DNA from: Chitinophagaceae bacterium
GTDB lineage: Bacteria; Bacteroidota; Bacteroidia; Chitinophagales; Chitinophagaceae
Direction of reading: 5' to 3'
Assembly: GCA_021738605.1 (NCBI GenBank)
Contig: JAIPBY010000149.1
Coordinates: 1-6,043, forward strand
DNA: 6,043 bases
Position numbers and translations under genes: made by a program
The notes under the pieces: model-generated
What the model saw: the letters and a program-made list of their open reading frames with translations, nothing else
Told to the model about the DNA's origin: nothing
The model's database searches: none
In this document: piece by piece, positions 1 through 6,043 of the stretch
Numbering within the stretch: position 1 is the stretch's first letter
Layout of the letters: each line of letters begins with the position of its first letter

Positions 1-893
1 CCATTGACACTGCAACCAAATACGGAGCAGCATTGTTCAATAACTACCAGACATTGTTTACTTCTGCTTCCAGAAGCGCTTCCGAGATCATTTGGTTTGT
101 ATTCCAAAACTGCGGTTGCTCATTGGATACCTATGAGGGAATGCCATCCCTGGCTTACGGTGGCACCAATCCAACATTGAACCACATTGATAAATATGAG
201 ATGAAGACGACGGGAAAGGCTATCTATGATGCAGGTTCAGGATATGATCCCAACAATCCATACCTCAACAGGGATCCCCGTTTGGGCCTTTCAGTCATTC
301 AGGCTGGGGAGCTTTTCAGAGGATTTAATTATGCGCCATGGTGGGGCCCCGGTGGTGCTGACAGCAGGTCTACTTACAGCAACAAGCAATCCGATGGAAG
401 CTGGACAGGCATGGTGTTCAAAAAATTCATGGATCCAGGCGCTGCAGCCAACAGGAACTGGCCTTTGATCAGGTTGGCAGAACTTTATCTCAACTATGCC
501 GAAGCATTGACTGAAGCAAATACAACAACACAGGCTGCAGCATTTGCCGCCGTCAATACAGTAAGGGCGCGCGTTGGTGTAGCAATGCCTGCCATTGCCA
601 GCACCATCAGCAAAGATTCTCTTGTGAAGCGCATCAGAAATGAGCGTGATGTTGAACTGGCTTTTGAAGAACACAGAAATTTTGATGCGCGCAGGTGGAG
701 AACAGCAGCAAAAGATTTTTCCGGGAACATGTGGGGATTCAGGGTACTCTATGATGATGCCACCAAGAAGTACTCTTTTCCACGCTATGCATTCCAGGTA
801 AGAAAGTACTTGCCACACTGGGATCTCTATCCAATCCCACAATCTGAGATTGACAAGAGCAAAGGAAAACTGGTTCAAAATCCTGGATACTAA
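1..893 (+). CDS. SusD/RagB family nutrient-binding outer-membrane lipoprotein, C-terminal part (5' truncated by window)
   Basis: This is the last 296 codons of a SusD-like protein. The frame is open from base 3 to the TAA at 891-893, so the start lies upstream; the TTG at 33 is an internal leucine, not a start. Hallmarks of the C-terminal RagB/SusD domain appear in order: NRDPRL (about 264-281), VFKKFMD (about 417-437), IRLAELYLNYAEA (about 468-506), a VRARVG helix (about 561-578), an IRNERDVELAFEEHRNFDARRW helix-turn segment (about 633-698), and the terminal YPIP...QNPGY (about 828-890). Family members are usually about 500-600 residues, so roughly 200-300 N-terminal residues, including the lipoprotein signal, are missing. 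In the family, SusD sits on the cell surface as a TPR-based lid over its SusC barrel and captures the ligand. Its own SusC should lie immediately upstream, outside the window. A CGC cysteine pair is encoded at 111-119. The family call is secure; the ligand is unknown. Confidence 0.95.
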   Translation, partial: IDTATKYGAALFNNYQTLFTSASRSASEIIWFVFQNCGCSLDTYEGMPSLAYGGTNPTLNHIDKYEMKTTGKAIYDAGSGYDPNNPYLNRDPRLGLSVIQAGELFRGFNYAPWWGPGGADSRSTYSNKQSDGSWTGMVFKKFMDPGAAANRNWPLIRLAELYLNYAEALTEANTTTQAAAFAAVNTVRARVGVAMPAIASTISKDSLVKRIRNERDVELAFEEHRNFDARRWRTAAKDFSGNMWGFRVLYDDATKKYSFPRYAFQVRKYLPHWDLYPIPQSEIDKSKGKLVQNPGY

Positions 894-919
894 TCCATAA
901 AAAAGTAATTGAAAATTTT

Positions 920-3900
920 ATGAATACTAAATTCAAACTCTTTCTGCTGGTCATGCTGACATCATCTGTTGCAGCATTTTCGCAAAAAGAAAACAAAACT
1001 ACTGCCGGAGGACTTGTGACGGATATGTTCGGCAAGCAATTGAAAAGTGCAAACATCAAGTCTAAGTTTCTGAACAAGGACATTACAACGAATCGGTTTG
1101 GAACATTCAGCCTTGATGGCATCACCAATGGTGATACACTTCTTGTAACTGCCTTAGGGTATGAAACACAAGAGTACATCGTGAAAGACAGGAATAAAAT
1201 ACAGGTTAAGCTCTCTACTGTAAATGAGTGGAACAAGAATGTCAACATGATGTTTTATTCTAAAAAGAAATTGTTGATGACAGGATCTGTTGCAACAATT
1301 GGAGAGGAAGACCTTCTAAAAAATCCATTCATCAACCTGAGGAATACAGTAGCGGGTAAACTTTCTGGTTTGTTCGTTTCACAGAGTGATGCTGAACCAG
1401 GATTTGAAGATCCTACCTTGTTGATCAGGGGTACTTCCTCCTTCAGTGATGCAGGTGGTATCAATACCCTTGTTGATGGATATGAAAGAAATTTTGCTGA
1501 ATTGGAGCCCGCTGAAATAGCCACACTCAATGTTTTGAAAGATCCTATCTCCAATGCTCTATATGGCAACAGGGGAGGAAGAAAAAGCATCTATGTGACA
1601 ACCAAAAGAGGGGTTGCGAACCAAAACAATATTTCGGTATTGGTACAAAATGGTTTCCAATCACCCATCTTCATGCCCAAGTCTTTAAAGGCCTATGACT
1701 ATGCCATGTTGCACATGGAAGCATCTGCCAATGACGGTGTTCCTCAATTGTATACCCAAGCCCATCTCGATGGGTATAAAAGTGGCAGCGATCCATACAA
1801 GTATCCTGATGTAGATTGGTATGGTGCAGTGCTCAACAAGACTGCTATGCAACAGCGCATCAACCTTACCGCTTCAGGTGGTAGCAATACTGCCAGGTAT
1901 TTTATCATGCTCGGAACAACCAACCAGGAAGGACTTTTTAAGTATGGCAATTCAAATCCAAATTACAGGCTTGGCCAGAGCTATCACCGCTATAATTTCA
2001 GGTCCAACATTGATGTTGACATTGATAAGAACACATTGGTGCAGCTGGATGTGAATGTAAGGCTTGAGCGTCGCGTCCAACCCCATACAGACTTCAGTAC
2101 TACAACCCTTTGGAGAAATATCTCAGCCTACCCTCCAGGACTTTTTCCCATCAACAATCCTGACGGAAGCTATGGCGGAACCAATGCTTTTCAACGCAAT
2201 CCGGTAGGGTATTTGAAAAGCACTGGTTACCAGCACCAGGATCATCGCTTTGCTGAGAGCAATGCCAGGGTGTTCAGAAAGCTGGATTTTATAGCAAAGG
2301 GGCTTAGGGCAAATGTAGGATTCGCATTCAATACCTTCGTCAGGCCTGCATTGGCACAAAAGGCAGATTATGCTGTATTTACTTACAATGGACCAAGCCT
2401 TCCTTTGACCAAGTACGGCAATGATTTGGTTTTGCAGCCTGCTGTGACCAGTTCAACACTCAGACACAGCTATGTTTTTGAAGGTGGAATTGATTATGAC
2501 AAGACCATTGCAAAGAATCATACCATCAATCTTAGAACCAAGGCCTACTTTGTTCGGCAGAAAGAACCAGGAACAGATCTTCCTTTTTCAAGAAGAAATC
2601 TTTCTGCTGTAGTGTCATATAATTATAAGGAGAAATACATACTTGATGTTGCCACCTCTTACAGCGGAAGCGACAATTTCGCAGAAGGGAATAAGAACGG
2701 GTTATTCCCATCCGCAGGTGCATCATGGATCCTCTCCAAGGAAAAATTACTTGCCCGCGCCAAGTGGATTGATCTTCTCAAAATTCGTGGCTCATATGGT
2801 GAAATGGGCAGTGATTATTTCGCCGGCCTCAGGTTTCCATATGAAAATGGTAAAGTTGTATCTGGGGGAACCCCTGCCTTTGGGGTAACGCCAACAACAG
2901 TTTCTGGCTTATCCGAAGGTACCTTGGGTAATGTTGAAGCCTCTTGGATGATCTACAAACAAACCAATATTGGTATTGATTTCTCTTTCTTCAAGGAAGT
3001 CGTTTCCGGTTCAGTAGATGTTTTCAATGAGGAGGTTACCGGCACACCAGTCAAGCGTATCGATATCAGCAGCATCATCGGTATTGCCGTGCCATTCACC
3101 AATGTAGGGATCAGCAACAACAGGGGCGCCGATGTGGTATTGAAGTTGCAAAAGCCATACAGCAAGAACTGGAGTGCATATATCAAAACAATGGCAACTT
3201 TTACAAAGAACAAAATTGTTTATCAAGCTGAAGCCATCAAGGACAATCCTTGGGAAGTCAGGACTGGATTGCCCATTGGCCAACCCTTCGGATTGGTTGC
3301 AGCAGGATTTTTCAAGGATGCGGCTGAAATTGCTGCCAGTGCAAAATCTTCTTACGAAGCCAATTTGAAACCTGGTGATGTGAAATACGTTGACCAAAAC
3401 AAAGATGGTCTGATTGATTTTCATGATGATGTTCCCATTGGTAAACCATTCAACCCAGAAGTATTTTATTCTGCAGAACTTGGTTTCAAGTACAAGAATT
3501 TTGAAATCAATGCACTATTCACCGGTTCAGAGAGCAGGAGCCTTTTCCTTCACAACTACGAAGTGTTCAGGTCATTTTTGCCGTCTTCTGCAAGGCCAAC
3601 CGATTATATCCTCAACAACCGTTGGACACCTGCTACAGCTGCCACTGCAACCATGCCACGCCTTACCACAGTTGCCAACAGCCACAATTACCGCAACTCC
3701 ACTTTATGGTTGACAAATGGAAACTTTGTCCGCTTGAAGAGCTTGGAAATTGCCTACAACCTCAGCAACAATGCCCTGAAAAAGCTGGGCATGAAAACTG
3801 GTACCATCTTTGTCAATGGATGTAACCTTGCCACATGGAGCGTGGTTCCTGAAGTTGACCCTGAAGGGCCATCTGCAGGTATCCAGAATGATTACCCCAT

Positions 3901-3940
3901 GTTGAAAGTGGTGAATGTTGGGTTCAAACTGAATCTCTAA
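920..3940 (+). CDS. SusC/RagA family TonB-dependent outer-membrane transporter
   Basis: The 1006-residue product matches the usual SusC length of about 1000 residues. The ATG at 920 gives a clear Sec signal peptide: K4 and K6, a hydrophobic core at residues 7-19, and probable signal peptidase I cleavage after AFS (residue 21). A carboxypeptidase-regulatory-like beta-sandwich follows (about 29-98, with NRFGTFSLDGI and LLVTALGYE). The plug (about 118-231) carries LLIRGTSSF, LVDG (V185-G187), VLKD (V205-D208), ALYGNRGG and VTTKRG. The rest is a 22-strand-type barrel, ending with the typical NLATW...DPEG segment and VGFKLNL. Residues 825-836 form an EF-hand-like DxNxDGxI loop often seen in SusC proteins. 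The role is TonB-energised import of an oligosaccharide or peptide delivered by SusD, probably the one encoded 47 bp downstream. Oddities: the usual VVVGYG-type TonB-box region is replaced by NVNMMFYSKKK (residues 107-117), the plug end reads GGRKSIYVTTK, and the last residue is Leu, not an aromatic. No N-terminal STN domain is present, so anti-sigma signalling is not indicated. Confidence 0.96.
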   Translation: MNTKFKLFLLVMLTSSVAAFSQKENKTTAGGLVTDMFGKQLKSANIKSKFLNKDITTNRFGTFSLDGITNGDTLLVTALGYETQEYIVKDRNKIQVKLSTVNEWNKNVNMMFYSKKKLLMTGSVATIGEEDLLKNPFINLRNTVAGKLSGLFVSQSDAEPGFEDPTLLIRGTSSFSDAGGINTLVDGYERNFAELEPAEIATLNVLKDPISNALYGNRGGRKSIYVTTKRGVANQNNISVLVQNGFQSPIFMPKSLKAYDYAMLHMEASANDGVPQLYTQAHLDGYKSGSDPYKYPDVDWYGAVLNKTAMQQRINLTASGGSNTARYFIMLGTTNQEGLFKYGNSNPNYRLGQSYHRYNFRSNIDVDIDKNTLVQLDVNVRLERRVQPHTDFSTTTLWRNISAYPPGLFPINNPDGSYGGTNAFQRNPVGYLKSTGYQHQDHRFAESNARVFRKLDFIAKGLRANVGFAFNTFVRPALAQKADYAVFTYNGPSLPLTKYGNDLVLQPAVTSSTLRHSYVFEGGIDYDKTIAKNHTINLRTKAYFVRQKEPGTDLPFSRRNLSAVVSYNYKEKYILDVATSYSGSDNFAEGNKNGLFPSAGASWILSKEKLLARAKWIDLLKIRGSYGEMGSDYFAGLRFPYENGKVVSGGTPAFGVTPTTVSGLSEGTLGNVEASWMIYKQTNIGIDFSFFKEVVSGSVDVFNEEVTGTPVKRIDISSIIGIAVPFTNVGISNNRGADVVLKLQKPYSKNWSAYIKTMATFTKNKIVYQAEAIKDNPWEVRTGLPIGQPFGLVAAGFFKDAAEIAASAKSSYEANLKPGDVKYVDQNKDGLIDFHDDVPIGKPFNPEVFYSAELGFKYKNFEINALFTGSESRSLFLHNYEVFRSFLPSSARPTDYILNNRWTPATAATATMPRLTTVANSHNYRNSTLWLTNGNFVRLKSLEIAYNLSNNALKKLGMKTGTIFVNGCNLATWSVVPEVDPEGPSAGIQNDYPMLKVVNVGFKLNL

Positions 3941-3987
3941 GACAATAACAAACAAGACATCAAAAGAAATATCTAAAAGAGTATTCG
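3941..3987 (+). promoter_or_regulatory. Intergenic leader of the second susD with a weak Shine-Dalgarno-like run
   Basis: This 47-bp A-rich spacer joins susC to susD and contains no terminator hairpin, which supports co-transcription. An AAAAGAG stretch at 3975-3981 lies 6 nt before the ATG at 3988 and could pair weakly with the 16S tail. Bacteroidota commonly start translation from A-rich leaders without a strong Shine-Dalgarno sequence, so the match may be incidental. No Bacteroidota-type promoter (TTTG / TAnnTTTG) is evident. Confidence 0.35.
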
Positions 3988-5724
3988 ATGCAAAAAATCA
4001 ACTTTAAACAAACACTTCTGCTGGCTGCTTCAATCGCCATGTTGATGTTGTCCTCCTGCGAAAAGCCTTTTCTTGAAAAGCCCCTGGATGACTATGTTCC
4101 CTTGGGTGAATCATTTGAAGACATCAGGAATGCCAGGAACTGGATCAACAATATTTACAGTGACCGTGTCAATGAATATACCTTGTTGGGTAATGCAGGA
4201 TTTTCTGCAGGCAGTGACGAGGCCATCCATGGCAGTACAACCAATACCAGTCGTGTGTTTTACAATGGTTCTTGGAATTCACTGAATACGCCCTACGACA
4301 TCTGGGTCAAGAGCTTCACTACAGTGAGGAAGATCAATGTGTTTTTTGAGAACATCAAAAATGTGGTAGTTATTCAGAATGAAGACACCATCAAACTTTC
4401 AGACGATGGATATGCCAATGCATATTATCTGTTGGAGCGCTTGAAGGGAGAGGCGTTTTTCCTTAGGGCATACAACTACCTCGAAATGTTCAAGTACTAT
4501 GGTGCTGTTCCTATTGTCACCAGGTCTTATGGCGCAACTGAAGATTTCAATCTTCCGAGAAATACAGTTGATGAAGTGGTTGCTTTTATAAAAAAGGACC
4601 TGGATTCTGCGATGAAATATCTGCCAGAAAACTACGCCAATTTCTATGGCCAGAGTTATGCGAACTGGCAGGGGCGTGCAGTTAAGGCCACATGTTTGGC
4701 ATACAAAGCAAAGGCACAATTGCTCTATGCCAGCCCTCTTCACAATCCAACCAATGATTTGGGCAGGTGGAGGGATGCGGCTGAACTGTATGGTAGATTT
4801 ATTTCAACCTACGCAACTACGTATGGATTGGAAACCCAGGTGCAAAGAGCCTTCATGGATCCCAACAGCAAGGAAGCCGTCTTCAATATCAGGGCAGCTA
4901 CAGGCTTGAACACCATTGACAGAAACCAACGTCCGGCTGGTTTCAAATTTTTCACTGGTCCCGCTGCCAATCCCACCCAGGAGTTGGTAGATGCTTTCCA
5001 GATGAAAAATGGCAAGAACATCACTGATGCTGGATCTACATATAATGCTGCCAGACCATATGAAAACAGGGATCCAAGGTTTTATCAATTTATCAACTTC
5101 AATGGGGCCACTTTGTTGGACAATCCTACAGCAAGTACCTGGTCGGTTAGACAAGTTGAAACCTTTGATGGCGGTAAGGATGCACAGCCAGTGGTCAATG
5201 CCACAAGGACCGGTTATTATGTGAGAAAATTCATGGATACCACCTTGAACCTTGTTTCCAATCAAACCTCATTTCGTCCATATGTCTTGATGCGCTATCC
5301 TGAAGTTTTGCTGAGCTATGCTGAGGCCGTCAATGAGGCTTATGGCCCTTATGCATCGTCTACGGCTTCTTCATTAAAGGCTTCTGCAGCAATTGAACAA
5401 ATCAGGCAAAGGGCAGGATTGCTTCCTTTTGCTTTGAGTACTACTTTGACTCAGGCTCAAATGCGTGATGCCATTGTTCAGGAAAGAAGAATTGAATTGG
5501 CGTTTGAAAACCAGCGCTTCTGGGATGCCCGTCGTTGGAAAAAAGCTGAGCAGTGGTTCAATGGTCCTGCAAGAGGTGTACAGATCATCAAGACAGGAAA
5601 TAATTTTACTTATAAATATGTGGATGTTGAAACAAAAACATTCACTGCAAAAATGAACCTGTTTCCTATTCCTGATGCAGAAATCAGGTACAATCCCAAA
5701 ATGAAGCAGAACCAGGGATGGTAA
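3988..5724 (+). CDS. SusD/RagB family nutrient-binding outer-membrane lipoprotein
   Basis: This is a complete 578-residue SusD-like protein. The ATG at 3988 gives a lipoprotein signal: basic K3 and K7, a hydrophobic core, and the lipobox LSSC with the lipidated cysteine at C24. The mature start CEKPFLEKPLDD resembles other SusD proteins, and the nearby acidic residues fit surface export of Bacteroidota lipoproteins (inference). The N-terminal SusD-like domain contains the TPR-type motif LKGEAFFLRAYNYLEMFKYY followed by GAVP (residues 152-175). The C-terminal RagB/SusD domain contains NPTQELVDAFQM, ENRDPRF (359-365), VRKFMD, MRYPEVLLSYAEAVNEAYG (435-453), IEQIRQRAGL, ERRIELAFENQRFWDARRW (499-517), and the closing LFPIP...QNQGW. 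It should be the surface lid that binds ligand for the SusC encoded just upstream. Segments such as DAGSxY...PYxNRDPR are shared with the partial SusD at the left edge, so the two are paralogues, though clearly diverged. The substrate cannot be told from sequence. Confidence 0.96.
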   Translation: MQKINFKQTLLLAASIAMLMLSSCEKPFLEKPLDDYVPLGESFEDIRNARNWINNIYSDRVNEYTLLGNAGFSAGSDEAIHGSTTNTSRVFYNGSWNSLNTPYDIWVKSFTTVRKINVFFENIKNVVVIQNEDTIKLSDDGYANAYYLLERLKGEAFFLRAYNYLEMFKYYGAVPIVTRSYGATEDFNLPRNTVDEVVAFIKKDLDSAMKYLPENYANFYGQSYANWQGRAVKATCLAYKAKAQLLYASPLHNPTNDLGRWRDAAELYGRFISTYATTYGLETQVQRAFMDPNSKEAVFNIRAATGLNTIDRNQRPAGFKFFTGPAANPTQELVDAFQMKNGKNITDAGSTYNAARPYENRDPRFYQFINFNGATLLDNPTASTWSVRQVETFDGGKDAQPVVNATRTGYYVRKFMDTTLNLVSNQTSFRPYVLMRYPEVLLSYAEAVNEAYGPYASSTASSLKASAAIEQIRQRAGLLPFALSTTLTQAQMRDAIVQERRIELAFENQRFWDARRWKKAEQWFNGPARGVQIIKTGNNFTYKYVDVETKTFTAKMNLFPIPDAEIRYNPKMKQNQGW

Positions 5725-5766
5725 ACTAAATCATCTCCTCCTTGTTCAATAGAGAGATCTCATAAG

Positions 5767-5804
5767 AAAACAGCCTGCATCAAAAAATGCAGGCTGTTCT
5801 TTTT
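5767..5804. terminator. Bidirectional rho-independent terminator between convergent genes
   Basis: A perfect 12-bp inverted repeat, AACAGCCTGCAT at 5769-5780 and its complement at 5787-5798, encloses a 6-nt CAAAAA loop. On the plus strand the stem is followed by C and five Ts (5800-5804), ending the susCD operon 45 bp after the susD stop. On the minus strand the same stem is followed by TTTTCTTA-type sequence (complement of 5763-5770, partly inside the stem), so it can also end the convergent minus-strand gene. This position and symmetry fit a shared intrinsic terminator. Confidence 0.88.
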
Positions 5805-5830
5805 GAATGAAGAGCTTTCTATCGCCTGAT

Positions 5831-6043
5831 TCATTTTTTTACTTTGATCATCTTCCTTTTTCCGAATGGTAATTTTGCAATGACGGTTTCACCTTTTCCT
5901 TTATCGTTGGTGATGCTTTGGATGGTCCACAGGTCGTTCAAGTTTTCACCATCGACAATGCTTCCACTGTAGTCTCCCCAGGAAACACCATCTGTTGCAC
6001 CTTTGCCTTCGCCCAATGAAATGATCTCACGGATTGTGCCTGG
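5831..6043 (-). CDS. C-terminal end of an unidentified protein with a WGDYSG motif (5' truncated by window)
   Basis: The reading frame is open on the minus strand from the window end to a TGA at 5831-5833, giving 70 visible residues; the TTG at 6016 is an internal codon, not the start. The visible part runs from PGTIREIISLGEG through SWGDYSG (about 5963-5983) and DGENLNDLWTIQSI to a basic tail, KRKMIKVKK. The spacing of WGDYSG, an acidic turn and LWTIQS resembles the last blade of secreted Bacteroidota proteins with a beta-propeller or BNR/sialidase-like fold, in which WGDYS...DP...FW is a recurring pattern. This rests on remembered motif style only, so the function is left open. It converges on the susCD operon, shares its terminator and is transcribed separately. 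The last codons are A-rich, with four lysines in the final six residues (IKVKK region). Confidence 0.75.
   Translation of the reverse strand, partial: PGTIREIISLGEGKGATDGVSWGDYSGSIVDGENLNDLWTIQSITNDKGKGETVIAKLPFGKRKMIKVKK

Noticed and set aside
33..35. TTG as a possible start of the left-edge gene
   Set aside because: The frame is open through the window's left edge (ATT GAC ACT... from base 3), and the SusD homology requires a much longer N-terminus, so the TTG is internal.
264..278. Exact short match (AACAGGGATCC) shared with about 5066-5076, considered as a direct repeat
   Set aside because: Both copies encode the NRDP motif of the two SusD paralogues, so the match reflects protein homology and not a mobile or recombination repeat.
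291..878. 195-codon antisense open frame under the partial susD
   Set aside because: It lies wholly opposite a well-supported SusD coding frame and its translation is rich in Cys, His and Trp with no recognisable domain. It is a shadow of the real gene.
894..919. Possible promoter or terminator in the gap before susC
   Set aside because: The 26-bp A/T-rich gap has only a short AAAATTTT palindrome at 912-919, no GC stem and no Bacteroidota -33/-7 pair. It is best read as an operon-internal leader.
739..1248. 169-codon antisense open frame across the susD/susC junction
   Set aside because: It overlaps two supported genes, including the SusC signal peptide and start, and shows only low-complexity hydrophobic sequence. 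I see no independent start signal or family motif.
4804..5265. 153-codon antisense open frame within the second susD
   Set aside because: It is opposite conserved SusD motifs such as NRDPRF and its translation has no family resemblance.

Overview
The window looks like an accessory locus from a Bacteroidota chromosome. The evidence is the SusC/SusD gene architecture, which is essentially confined to that phylum, an SPII lipoprotein signal on SusD, A/T-rich leaders without strong Shine-Dalgarno sequences, and moderate G+C. A Chitinophagia- or Sphingobacteriia-like member is plausible, but this is a guess from protein style and not proven.

Layout from left to right. Positions 1-893 (+) hold the C-terminal part of a SusD/RagB-family outer-membrane lipoprotein whose 5' end lies outside the window. 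After a 26-bp gap comes a complete SusC/RagA-type TonB-dependent outer-membrane transporter (920-3940, +, 1006 aa). After a further 47 bp comes a complete second SusD/RagB lipoprotein (3988-5724, +, 578 aa). A perfect 12-bp stem-loop flanked by T-runs on both strands (about 5767-5804) closes this operon. A convergent minus-strand gene (5831 to the window end) follows; only its last 70 codons are visible, and they contain a WGDYSG segment of a kind I associate with beta-propeller or BNR/sialidase-like secreted proteins.

The order susD(partial)-susC-susD, with short gaps and no terminator between genes, implies two tandem SusCD pairs in one transcription unit, with the first susC lying upstream of the window. 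In such systems SusC forms the TonB-energised barrel and SusD is the surface lid that captures the ligand, usually an oligosaccharide or sometimes a peptide. No enzyme or regulator is visible in the plus-strand operon, so the substrate cannot be inferred.

I see no RNA genes, CRISPR, insertion sequences, attachment sites or origins. The points most worth a second look are sequence deviations in the SusC (a non-canonical segment where the TonB-box/VVVGYG motif normally lies, and an altered end of the plug), the tandem arrangement, and the unidentified convergent gene. I do not see convincing evidence of a wholly new system.
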